Source: Streptomyces phaeofaciens
GTDB taxonomy: Bacteria; Actinomycetota; Actinomycetes; Streptomycetales; Streptomycetaceae
Assembly (NCBI RefSeq): GCF_014648915.1
Contig: NZ_BMSA01000030.1
Coordinates: 1 to 64,000, forward strand
Length of the DNA: 64,000 bases
Reading direction: 5' to 3'
Below the pieces are notes generated by a model. That model had not been told where the DNA came from and made no database searches. It worked only from the letters and a program-made list of their open reading frames with translations. Positions 17,230-25,383 of this stretch are shown piece by piece. The position numbers and the translations under genes are program-made. Position 1 is the first letter of the stretch; every line of letters starts with the position of its first letter.

Positions 17230-17698
17230 CCTCAGCCGCGAGGAGCGCGCCCTGTTCAACCCGGCCTTCACAGCGCTCGTGTGCGTCCGGGCTGTGCAGG
17301 GGTACGAGAAGCAGTACCGCGCGGTCTGCCCGCTTCCAGTCGCAGTGACCGCTGCGGTTATGGCCTTCCAGCCGTCTATCCGGACGGCGCTGCCGGCCAC
17401 TACCCGTACCGGGCTGATGAACTGGCTCGACGAGAACGAGGCCGTGCGCGTGGCCATGGGTCTCAACGCCGCCGCCCTCGCCGCCGTCGTGCGACCGGGC
17501 CTGCTCTTCGCCCTACAGGGCGATGTGCTCAGACTTGAAGGCTCTGGGCTGACGGTGAAGCCACGGGCTGTGAAGGCCCTCAAGGACGGCCCCGAGCAGA
17601 GCACCGCGATCCAGAAGGCCGCCCACCAACTCGGGCGCTGGCTGCCCAGCACCGGCAGTATCAGCACCGTCCTGACGCTCCTGGGAGTCCAAGCGTGA
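17216..17698 (+). CDS. ABC-3C system middle component
   Basis: 160 residues from the ATG at 17216, which overlaps the effector gene by 14 bp. A compact helical protein with an ERALFNPAFTALVCVRAVQGY opening and a late helical-turn segment (STAIQKAAHQLGRWLP) recalling a winged helix. In ABC-3C loci a small protein of this size always sits between effector and ATPase and is thought to bridge them. Its stop overlaps the ATPase GTG start (17695-17698). Identity rests mainly on position and size. Confidence 0.7.
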   Translation: MAERDLSREERALFNPAFTALVCVRAVQGYEKQYRAVCPLPVAVTAAVMAFQPSIRTALPATTRTGLMNWLDENEAVRVAMGLNAAALAAVVRPGLLFALQGDVLRLEGSGLTVKPRAVKALKDGPEQSTAIQKAAHQLGRWLPSTGSISTVLTLLGVQA

Positions 17699-19665
17699 CC
17701 TTTCAGATCCAAGCGGTCACCGTCTACGGCAAGCAGCCCGGACAGGTCCGCACGGTCCCGTTCCGTACCGGCAGCCTGAACATCGTCACGGGCGACTCCC
17801 GGCGCGGGAAGAGCGCACTACTGACGATCATCGACTATTGCCTGGCCAGTTCTGACTACCCCGTCAAGGCCGGCAAGGTCCGCAAGTACGTGGGCGCCTA
17901 CGCCGTCACCCTGGCGAAGCCCGGCCAGCAGCTCTTCGTCGCCCGGCGTGCCCCGGAGCCGGGGAACGCTGTGAGCACTGTGTTGTGTGTCCTATCCCAG
18001 GCCCCGGGGACCCCGCCTCCCCCGCTGGAGGAGCTGACCTTCGCGACGCCCCTGGACACCGCCAAGGACATCCTCAGTGACTTCTGCGGCATCGACCGCA
18101 CCGTCAAGGTGCCTGCGGTCGCCCGCGCCCAGACCATCGCTCCGTCGATCCGCCACGCGCTGTACTTCTGCTTCCAGGCGCAGAACGAGGTCGCCAACCC
18201 TGACCTGCTGTTTCACTCCCAAGGTGAGGAGTGGCGACCGAACACCATCCGGGGTGTGATCCCGTACTTCCTCGGCGCTGTCGACCCCGAGCAGGCAGCG
18301 CTGCGCAACCGGCTGCGGCTCCTGCGCCGGGACCTTTCCGTCCTTGAAGCCAAACTCGCCCAGGCCCGCGACCTGGGTCCGGCATCGGGCCAGGCCCGAG
18401 CACTTCTCACTGAGGCGGTCGAAGCAGGGCTTCTATCGCACCGCGATACCGAGCCGACAGCCGAGGAAGTCCTTGGCCTTCTGCGGTTCGCCCTGGAGGG
18501 CAGCATCCGGCTGGAGACGGAGTCCCGACCGGACGACAACGGCGCCCCGTTGACCGCCGCCATCGGTCGACGTGCTCAGCTGCGCCAAGCCGTCGGGCGG
18601 TCCCGGGCCCGCATCGCTGACCTCAAGCGCGCAGTCGAGGAGAATGACGACTTCGCGGGCGAGGCAAGGGAGCAGCGTCGGCGTCTCGCGTCTCTCGGGT
18701 TGATGCGATTGTCTCCGGACACCTCCCAGGCCGCGCAATGCCCGGTGTGCGAGAGCCCGATCGCCTCAGCCAACACCACGGTGGCAACGATCATGCAAGA
18801 CCTCGAACGCCTCGACGGCGATCTGCAGGTGATCGGCAGCGACACACCCGCCCTGCAACACCAGGTGGCCCTGGAGGAGGAGCAACTGCAGCAACTGCGC
18901 GCGGCGCTCTCCCGCAGCCAGGACGAGATCAACGAGATCAGCGCCGGGATGCGCGCGCTGCAGCAGGAGCCGGACCAGGTGCAGCGGGCCGCCCATGTAC
19001 GCGGCCGTATCAGCCTTTACCTCGACACCACGGCTCAGCATGTGAGTGGCCCGCAGGTCGAAGACAGTCGCGACGACCTCCAGCGGCAGATCTCTGAGTT
19101 GGAAGAGCTCCTCAGCGACGACACCCAGGACGACCGGCTCACCAGCTACCTGTCCCTGATCAGCCAGAACATCCGCACCAGGGCCGCCGCGCTCGAGCTC
19201 GACCACTCAAACGCGCCCATCCGTCTCGACGTCAACCGGCTGACTGTCGTCGCCGACACGGCCGACGGTCCCGTTCGGCTCGCCGATATGGGCAGTGCCG
19301 AGAACCACCTGGGCTACCACGTCGCCACGCTGCTGAGCCTGCATGAGTGGTTCAGCGAGCACCGAGGACCCGTCCCGCGGACTCTGATCCTCGACCAGCC
19401 GTCCCAGGTGTACTTCCCACCCGACTACACCGGCGAGCCTATGCCCCAGGGGACCGACCTCAGCCACCTGCTGAACGTCTACCGGATCATCAACGACACC
19501 GTCCAGGCACTCGATGGCACGCTTCAGGTCATCGTCGTTGAGCACGCCGACCTGGCCGACCCGCTCTTCCGTGACCACGTCATCGAACGCTGGCGCTACA
19601 GCAACAACCAGGCCCTCGTTCCACCGGAGTGGATCACCGAGCCGATCGACGACGAGGACGAGTAG
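17695..19665 (+). CDS. DUF3732 ABC/SMC-like ATPase of the ABC-3C system
   Basis: 656 residues from a GTG start. Walker A is GDSRRGKS (33-40). A long coiled-coil region from about 215 to 460 is interrupted by a Rad50-like zinc hook CPVC (349-352). Walker B region LILDQPSQVYFP begins at 564, after the VRLADMGSAENHLGYHV signature segment. This is the DUF3732 layout of ABC-3C ATPases. The zinc hook suggests dimerisation on DNA ends, as in Rad50. Convergent with the lanthipeptide cluster, and separated from it by a strong hairpin at 19683-19715. Confidence 0.88.
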   Translation: MTFQIQAVTVYGKQPGQVRTVPFRTGSLNIVTGDSRRGKSALLTIIDYCLASSDYPVKAGKVRKYVGAYAVTLAKPGQQLFVARRAPEPGNAVSTVLCVLSQAPGTPPPPLEELTFATPLDTAKDILSDFCGIDRTVKVPAVARAQTIAPSIRHALYFCFQAQNEVANPDLLFHSQGEEWRPNTIRGVIPYFLGAVDPEQAALRNRLRLLRRDLSVLEAKLAQARDLGPASGQARALLTEAVEAGLLSHRDTEPTAEEVLGLLRFALEGSIRLETESRPDDNGAPLTAAIGRRAQLRQAVGRSRARIADLKRAVEENDDFAGEAREQRRRLASLGLMRLSPDTSQAAQCPVCESPIASANTTVATIMQDLERLDGDLQVIGSDTPALQHQVALEEEQLQQLRAALSRSQDEINEISAGMRALQQEPDQVQRAAHVRGRISLYLDTTAQHVSGPQVEDSRDDLQRQISELEELLSDDTQDDRLTSYLSLISQNIRTRAAALELDHSNAPIRLDVNRLTVVADTADGPVRLADMGSAENHLGYHVATLLSLHEWFSEHRGPVPRTLILDQPSQVYFPPDYTGEPMPQGTDLSHLLNVYRIINDTVQALDGTLQVIVVEHADLADPLFRDHVIERWRYSNNQALVPPEWITEPIDDEDE

Positions 19666-19682
19666 TACTCATCCTCTTCTCT

Positions 19683-19715
19683 GGCCGGGGCCGCAGCTGG
19701 CTCGTCGCCCCGGCC
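19683..19715. terminator. Hairpin between the ABC-3C and lanthipeptide operons
   Basis: Perfect 9-bp stem GGCCGGGGC (19683-19691) / GCCCCGGCC (19707-19715), loop of 15 nt. It lies between the ABC-3C ATPase stop (plus) and the thiopeptide-type protein stop (minus), so it can serve both directions. Confidence 0.65.
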
Positions 19716-19784
19716 TGCGAGATCGGGCCCTGCGCCGCAGCACGACGGCTTTTCTCTTCGTGATCATCAGGACGGCCCGCCGGC

Positions 19785-20783
19785 CTATGTCCCGTTCTCG
19801 CCGTGGAGGATCGCCGCTCTGGCCGCCCAGGCCAGAACGCTCTGGCTTCGTAGGGACAAGCCGAGTCGGTTCCAGTGGAAGATGACGTGGTAGCTGAGCA
19901 CCTGCCGCAGGCCGCGGTCGAGGGTTCCGTCTTGAACGGCATGGCGCAGTTTTTGTCCGGCGCTGCGGAAGGCGTCGGCCCAGTCGCTGACCGGCTCCAG
20001 CAGCCCGCCGGGGCGCAGCAGTACGTTGCTGTCGGCGAAGAGCAGGGGCCGGATCTCCTGGGCGCGGGCGTCGAGCAGGTCTGTTGGGACGTCGCTGACG
20101 GCCGACCGGTGTTCTTCCGTGATGACGCGGTGCCAGACGTCCCCCTGCTCGTACCACTCCAGGCCGGCGGCGCGCATCATGTTGGTGCAGAGGAGAACGG
20201 ATAGTTCGCGCAGTCCCACGGTCAGGTCGTTGCGCTGTCGCAGCCGTGACGCTTCGCGGCTGTCGGTGATGAACAAGGCGTGTGCGGCCGTCATGCTGGC
20301 CTCGCCGCCGAACGCGGGGGTTTCCGGCTCGTAGATTCCGGGCCACCACCGTTGCAGGTGCCCGTCCGAGACCAGGCGGTCAAAACTATGGGCGAAGGCC
20401 GGCTCGGCTCCGGGATCGGGCTGGAGGCGGAGACGGAGACGCCAGCAGGGATGCTTGCGGGTGTACCACCAGCCGTCGATGGTCCCCTCTGACTCCGCTT
20501 CCTGGAGTACGGGGAGCACATGCGTGGTGAAGGTGGTGTCGGCGTTCGTCCAGTCGGTGAAGTGGAGGTACGCCTGCCACCAGTTGGTGGTGGGGTCGAG
20601 ATGCACCAGGGCTTCCCGGCCGGCCTGGTTGTAGACGGTCACGGCGTCGGACAGGACTGTGGGCTCTATCCCGTGGCGGGTGGCGGCGGTGGGGATCGGC
20701 AGGCCGGTGAGCACAGCGGAGACCGCGCGCTGGATCCGGCTTGGATCCGTCAAGGTCAGTCGATCAAGAGACATGCGTCCCAT
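19785..20783 (-). CDS. Thiopeptide-type bacteriocin biosynthesis (SpaB_C-like) protein
   Basis: 332 residues from 20783, or 329 from the second ATG at 20774. The SpaB_C/thiopeptide-type signature is visible: WWQAYLHFTDWTNADTTF, then GWWYTRKHPCWRLRLRL and, near the end, YHVIFHWNRLGLS. In class I lanthipeptide and thiopeptide pathways this domain eliminates glutamate to form dehydroamino acids or acts in a related tRNA-dependent step. Its start overlaps the LanC stop (20756), so it ends the lan operon. The long LanB here already carries its own C-terminal elimination domain, so this is a second, standalone copy. Confidence 0.85.
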   Translation of the reverse strand: MGRMSLDRLTLTDPSRIQRAVSAVLTGLPIPTAATRHGIEPTVLSDAVTVYNQAGREALVHLDPTTNWWQAYLHFTDWTNADTTFTTHVLPVLQEAESEGTIDGWWYTRKHPCWRLRLRLQPDPGAEPAFAHSFDRLVSDGHLQRWWPGIYEPETPAFGGEASMTAAHALFITDSREASRLRQRNDLTVGLRELSVLLCTNMMRAAGLEWYEQGDVWHRVITEEHRSAVSDVPTDLLDARAQEIRPLLFADSNVLLRPGGLLEPVSDWADAFRSAGQKLRHAVQDGTLDRGLRQVLSYHVIFHWNRLGLSLRSQSVLAWAARAAILHGENGT

Positions 20784-21979
20784 CCGGTGTTCGGCGCCGA
20801 GGCGCAGGTGGTGAGGGCGAGCGCGGTGCCGGCGCCGCCGTTGATCAGGCCGGACTCGGAAAGGTTGGGGTGGGCGTTCGCTGCGAGGATGCTGCTGAGG
20901 CGCCTGGGGAGGGCCTGGAGCCGGAGGTCGAGGGCGTCGGCGGCGGCGCGGGTGGCGGTCTGGTAGATGCCTGCCCAGCCGTGGCACAGGCCGGAGTCGG
21001 TGACCTGGTCGAGTTGTTCGGGGTCGGTCAGGGCGCGGTACAGGGCGTCCTCGTAGAACTCCTGGATGTTGGGGGCGTGCAGGGCGATGCCGGCGAGTTG
21101 TCCGGCTCGTGCGATGCCGGTGGTTCCGTAGCACCAGCTCGGCCGGGTGGGGAAGTCGTGATGTGGGCGCCCACGGGCGAGGTCGCGGCGTGAGATGTGC
21201 TCGGGCCACCAGGGACCGGAGGGACTGATCTGGCACCATGTGTCCAGGTGCTCGCAGATGCGCCACAGGGCTTCGCGGTGGCCTTTGACACTGATCCCGC
21301 GCCGTAGGGCCTGGGCCAGGAGGAGGAGCGGGCCGGTGATGCCGTGCGCGGCGCCGAAGTTGCCGTGGCCACCGGGGAAGTGGGCGGATTCACCGCGGGC
21401 CGGGTCGTGGCGGACCCACCAGCCCGGCAGGCCGCGTTCGTCGAAGCCGATGGGGCGGGTCAGCGCGACGAGGTACTTCAGGACTCGTTCCAGCGCGAGC
21501 CCTTCGGGGTCGGTCCGCAGGAGGTACGCCCCGATGCCGGTGAGGCCGTAGAACAGGTCGTACTCGGCGAACTCCGGCAGGTCTCCCCTGCGGATCCGGG
21601 TGAGGGCGGCGTCCACCCGGCGGTGGGCCAGGTCGATGACGTGCTGGTGCACGGTCTGACGGGCCGAGTCGTACAGGTACTGGAAGTCCGGGGGGATGGT
21701 GGCGAGGACGAAGCCGATGGCCGGGGCGCCGAGGAAGAGCCCGGCGGTGTCGGCCGCGCTGATGTGCCCGGTGGCCGCAGTGGTGATCCACTGGTGGGCG
21801 GGACGCCAGGGGGCGCCGTGACGTGCGGCCATCTCGATGTGCAGCAGGCTGATGCCGGCGGCGCCATCGGCCAGGGACTGCGCCGCCCAGGGCTCGTCCG
21901 GGGGCGGCGCAGCGGGTTGGGTCAGGCGGGCGGTGTACTGCTCCAGGAGCGTCGCGGAGGCGACGGTGGCCGAGGTCAT
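20756..21979 (-). CDS. Lanthionine synthetase C-like cyclase
   Basis: 407 residues. The LanC zinc site is present: WCYG at about 281 and CHGWAG at about 331, with the double-glycine barrel motifs DLFYGLTGIGAYLL and GNFGAAHGITGPLL. LanC adds cysteine thiols to dehydrated Ser/Thr to make lanthionine rings. The start overlaps the LanB stop (21976-21979), giving strict coupling. Expected substrate is the four-cysteine FxLD peptide at 25136-25333. Confidence 0.92.
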   Translation of the reverse strand: MTSATVASATLLEQYTARLTQPAAPPPDEPWAAQSLADGAAGISLLHIEMAARHGAPWRPAHQWITTAATGHISAADTAGLFLGAPAIGFVLATIPPDFQYLYDSARQTVHQHVIDLAHRRVDAALTRIRRGDLPEFAEYDLFYGLTGIGAYLLRTDPEGLALERVLKYLVALTRPIGFDERGLPGWWVRHDPARGESAHFPGGHGNFGAAHGITGPLLLLAQALRRGISVKGHREALWRICEHLDTWCQISPSGPWWPEHISRRDLARGRPHHDFPTRPSWCYGTTGIARAGQLAGIALHAPNIQEFYEDALYRALTDPEQLDQVTDSGLCHGWAGIYQTATRAAADALDLRLQALPRRLSSILAANAHPNLSESGLINGGAGTALALTTCASAPNTGWDACLLID

Positions 21980-24900
21980 CGGACTGCCCTCCGATGCTGG
22001 AGGGCGGCGGTTCGTACGAGCCGCATGGTGGTCTCCTCGGCGCGCGGTTCGACGCCCAGGGCCCGGACGTGGTGCTGGTGCAGGAGCGAGCGGGCGACGT
22101 CCAGCGGGTCACGTTGGTCGGTCAGGGCGTTCCGGTAGGTGTCGACTGCGGTGGCGCGGGCTGCCCACGCGTCGGCCACCGGCTGGCCGCCAGGGAGGGC
22201 CGCGAGCACGGAGGGGCCCTTCGGCCCGGCCAGTTCGAGCGTCTGGGTACGCAAGGCCCGATCGAGCCGCCCCGTACCCTGGGAGAGGCTGCGCACCAGC
22301 CACTCCTCGGCGGCCTCGACGTTTGGGGCCAGCGGGGTGACGAGGCGCAGGGCGCTGGCCGCCGCGAGGGCCTGCGGGGCGACGGCGTCAGTGCGCTCGA
22401 CGAGCTGGATCTGGGCGAGTGCGGCGGCGGAGTCCGCGGCGAACACCTGGTGGGCGGCGTCCATGTCCTCCGCGCTGCCGAAGCGCCCGGTCTGCGGCTG
22501 GTAGGGAGCCAGGACAAGCCCGGCTGCCAAGCCGGTCCGGTGCAGGTTTTCCGCCCACGTACGGACGTGCTGGGCGGCGGCCGCGTAGGCGTCCGGCGGC
22601 AGGTGCAGGGTGATGTCGAGGCGCTGGTCGGCGTCCGGACGCGCCATTTCCCGGTGCCGGATGAACCACCAGAGCGGCGGGGCCTCGCCGAACGCGGTGA
22701 GGAGGCCCGGGAGGTAGCGGCTCAGGATCTCGTCGTAGCGCCGCGGGTGGGCGTGGAGCTGCGCGAACACCACGTTCCCAGCGCCAGGCAAATGCCGTCC
22801 GGCGGCCGGGGCCGTGGCGGGGCGCGACCGGGGCACGGTGGTGGTGTCCGGATGCGTCCGTCCCATGGAAAGCCAGATCTCGTGCGCGCGCCCGATCCAG
22901 CCGTGGGCGTCCGGGTCCGGGACCTCGCGCAGCTCCAGGCGGCGGGCCTTGTCGAGGTGGGTGCGCAGTATCCGGCGGTGGACCGGGTGGGACAGGTCGA
23001 GGGGGAGGCGCTGGTCGTACTCGATGATGGCGACCTGCGCCGGGACCCGCAGCCGTTCCCGCCAGGCGGTGAAGGCGTGCTCCCACTCCTCGGTCGGGGT
23101 CTTGGGGCCGGGCAGGCTGTCGGCCATCAGCAGCCATCGGGCCTGCGTGAGGATGGTGCGGCGGTAGCGCACCCGTGGGAGGAAGGGGAGCTTGGCGCCG
23201 GCGCCGAAGTCGAACGGTTTGTAGGCGGCGTACCGGCCGTGGGCCACTTCGGTAAGGAACCGAGCCAGGGGCGGGGTCTGGGTCCCGCCTTCCAGGGCAT
23301 GCAGGACCCGTACGTCGACGCGCCAGCCGGTGGAGATCTGCACGAGGTGGAAGCTGCGCGGGTCCGCGGTGACGGCGATGTCGGCGAGAGGGATCGCCGC
23401 CTCCTCGCTCTCCTGGCTGCCGGACAGCTCCACCACGTGCGAAAGCAGCCGGGGTGTCCGGGTGACGTTCTCGTTGCGGTGCCGGCGCGGCGGGAACACG
23501 AGCTGCGCGGTAAGGCCATTCGGCGCCCCGTGGTACGTGGCGGCGAGCGCGTCCTGCTGCTCGGGCGGCAGCACGTGGGCGAACCGGCCAGCCATACTGC
23601 TGCCGGGCCTGGGAACCGCGGTGAGGAGGAGGTCGAAGGTGCCGCTGGACAGCGCCTGGGTACTGGGAGAGTGGACCTCGAAGGCCACCTCCACTCGGGG
23701 CACGAACAGCCGCTCGTCCGTTCCGGCGGCCTTCTCCAGGGCGTCGACCATGTCGTCCGTCAGCAGCAGCTCACGGCCGCCGCCCAGGAGGACCTGTTGC
23801 ATCAGCGCGAGCAGCAGTTCATCGCGTTCGGTGCGCACCTTCAGCGCGGTGCCGCGTTCGGATCCGACGTATCCGGCGGGCAGGCCCAGGCCGCTGTCGG
23901 CGACCAGGTCCATCACCGGCACCAGGGCTCCGACGCCGTACCGGGCCCGGAAGCGGCGGTGGTAGTCACGCCAGTGCTGGTAGCCGTAGGGCTGTGGGGT
24001 GGTCCGGTAGAGGGCCGACACGGCTGCTTGCGCTTCCGCGATCACGGCCTGCGGGAGCTGGGTCTCGCAGTCGAGGGCGGTGTCAATGAGCAGCGGCGTC
24101 GGAGTGACCGGTGTCAGGGCGCGCATCCGTGCGGCGAGGGTGCTCACGCTGGTGTCGGAGAGCGTCGGCTGGTGGGCGGCGAGGTCGTCGCGCAGGGCGT
24201 ACAGGTTGTGGACCAGGGCCCGCACCTCGGGGAGGTTGTCCGCCTGGTGCTGGTCCAGTTGGCGGCACAGGTGCTGGAAGGCGTCCACGGTGGTCATGGG
24301 CGCCCACAGGCTGGTGAGGAGGAACCTCTGCTCGACGAGGTCGGCGAGAAGGGCGTCGATCTTCTCCGAGGTGGCCTGCGGGAAGCGGTCACGGAGTTGG
24401 TCGTGGAGTTCGCTGTAGGGGATGGGGGTGCGGGCCGCGTCCATGGCGGCGGCCACCGGTCGGGTGTTGCGGACGGATATCTCGACCGGGGCCAGGAGGA
24501 TGGCGTGGCCGTCGGAGGGCGGGCCCGGCGCCACGAGGCGGTCGCCGCGGACGCGGGCGGCGTTGTTGGCGACGAGCGGTAACCGCTTCAGCAGCGCGGG
24601 GGTGCGCTGGAGCCGGAGGACCATGTCGGTGACCCATTCGGCGTCCGGCCGGATCAGCGCGCGGTGCTTGTCGCGCCACCGCGCGTCCGCCCGGGGCCCG
24701 ACGAACACCGGAGCGATGCCGGCGAACAGGCCGAACGGGGTCGGCCGGTGCTGCCAGCGCAGCAGGTAGGAGACCGTCGACAGCGCGGTGCGGCGAACGT
24801 GGCGGGGCTCGGTCTGCCGGCCACGGACGACGGCCTCGACGGCGTCGGACAGAACCGGGGTGGTCAGCTCCAGGGCGCTGCGGAAGTCGTCGCGCTGCCA

Positions 24901-25041
24901 GATGCGGTTCAGCCAGCTGCGGGTGACGGCCACGTCGTCCAGGTCGAGGGTACGGGGGATGTCTGCCGGCCCCGGGCTGGTGGTGGCGCGCAGCATCGCA
25001 ACGCCTTGCCACAGGTATCCGGCGGCTGCTCGGGAAGCCAT
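21976..25041 (-). CDS. Class I lantibiotic dehydratase (LanB)
   Basis: 1021 residues from the ATG at 25041, chosen because AAGGG precedes it and the region further upstream is the hairpin. N-terminal glutamylation domain (segments YLLRWQHRPTPFGLFAGI and RYGVGALVPVMDLV) and a C-terminal elimination domain (from about 690: VVFAQLHAHPRRYDEIL, WWFIRHREMARPDAD). LanB glutamylates Ser/Thr using glutamyl-tRNA, then eliminates to Dha/Dhb. It lies between the precursor gene and lanC. A strong hairpin separates it from the precursor and should lower its expression relative to the peptide. Confidence 0.93.
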   Translation of the reverse strand: MASRAAAGYLWQGVAMLRATTSPGPADIPRTLDLDDVAVTRSWLNRIWQRDDFRSALELTTPVLSDAVEAVVRGRQTEPRHVRRTALSTVSYLLRWQHRPTPFGLFAGIAPVFVGPRADARWRDKHRALIRPDAEWVTDMVLRLQRTPALLKRLPLVANNAARVRGDRLVAPGPPSDGHAILLAPVEISVRNTRPVAAAMDAARTPIPYSELHDQLRDRFPQATSEKIDALLADLVEQRFLLTSLWAPMTTVDAFQHLCRQLDQHQADNLPEVRALVHNLYALRDDLAAHQPTLSDTSVSTLAARMRALTPVTPTPLLIDTALDCETQLPQAVIAEAQAAVSALYRTTPQPYGYQHWRDYHRRFRARYGVGALVPVMDLVADSGLGLPAGYVGSERGTALKVRTERDELLLALMQQVLLGGGRELLLTDDMVDALEKAAGTDERLFVPRVEVAFEVHSPSTQALSSGTFDLLLTAVPRPGSSMAGRFAHVLPPEQQDALAATYHGAPNGLTAQLVFPPRRHRNENVTRTPRLLSHVVELSGSQESEEAAIPLADIAVTADPRSFHLVQISTGWRVDVRVLHALEGGTQTPPLARFLTEVAHGRYAAYKPFDFGAGAKLPFLPRVRYRRTILTQARWLLMADSLPGPKTPTEEWEHAFTAWRERLRVPAQVAIIEYDQRLPLDLSHPVHRRILRTHLDKARRLELREVPDPDAHGWIGRAHEIWLSMGRTHPDTTTVPRSRPATAPAAGRHLPGAGNVVFAQLHAHPRRYDEILSRYLPGLLTAFGEAPPLWWFIRHREMARPDADQRLDITLHLPPDAYAAAAQHVRTWAENLHRTGLAAGLVLAPYQPQTGRFGSAEDMDAAHQVFAADSAAALAQIQLVERTDAVAPQALAAASALRLVTPLAPNVEAAEEWLVRSLSQGTGRLDRALRTQTLELAGPKGPSVLAALPGGQPVADAWAARATAVDTYRNALTDQRDPLDVARSLLHQHHVRALGVEPRAEETTMRLVRTAALQHRRAVR

Positions 25042-25081
25042 GAGGGCCCTTCCATGAGGCGGCACGGGGAGAGGAGAGGGG

Positions 25082-25119
25082 CCTGGGGGCCGGGCGAAGT
25101 GCGTCGCCCGGCCCCCAGG
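25082..25119 (-). terminator. Intercistronic attenuator hairpin after the precursor gene
   Basis: CCTGGGGGCCGGGCGA (25082-25097) and TCGCCCGGCCCCCAGG (25104-25119) form a perfect 16-bp stem with a 6-nt loop. It lies between the precursor stop (25136) and the lanB start (25041). In lanthipeptide operons such partial terminators keep precursor mRNA in excess of enzyme mRNA. Confidence 0.8.
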
Positions 25120-25135
25120 AGAGAAGCGGCCTTGA

Positions 25136-25333
25136 TCAGGCCGGGTCCTCGGTGAAGGAGCCGCAGGCGGAGGCACCGGTCGCGCAGGTGGTGCCGCAGC
25201 CGTCGCCCGTGGAGCACATGAGGTGGCCGTAGCCGTGCTCGGCGATGACGATCTTCACGTCCAGGGGCGCGAAGTCGTCGTCCAGGACCTTCGTCGGCGT
25301 GGCCGAGGGCGGGTTGAGAGCCAGGATGGTCAT
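25136..25333 (-). CDS. FxLD-type class I lanthipeptide precursor
   Basis: 65 residues. The leader has the acidic FxLD-like box DDDFAPLDVKIV (18-29; F21, L24, D25), with one extra residue between F and LD compared with the usual FxLD spacing. The core from about residue 38 has cysteines 40, 46, 50 and 57 interleaved with Ser/Thr (41, 42, 48, 49, 52, 55, 59, 61), giving up to four rings. D44 is followed by G45 (a GDG turn). AGAAAGG lies before the ATG. It sits between the methyltransferase and lanB, as in FxLD clusters. No leader protease site is obvious and no protease gene is present in the cluster, so the cleavage point is unknown. Confidence 0.92.
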   Translation of the reverse strand: MTILALNPPSATPTKVLDDDFAPLDVKIVIAEHGYGHLMCSTGDGCGTTCATGASACGSFTEDPA

Positions 25334-25383
25334 GGCGTGCCTTTCTCTTGTCGGGATGGTGCGGGACTACCTGGATCCCGGCG

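Noticed and set aside
21994..24582. 862-codon open frame antisense to lanB on the plus strand
   Set aside because: High-GC antisense shadow; Gly/Arg/Glu-rich composition with no family resemblance, while the minus-strand LanB is clear.
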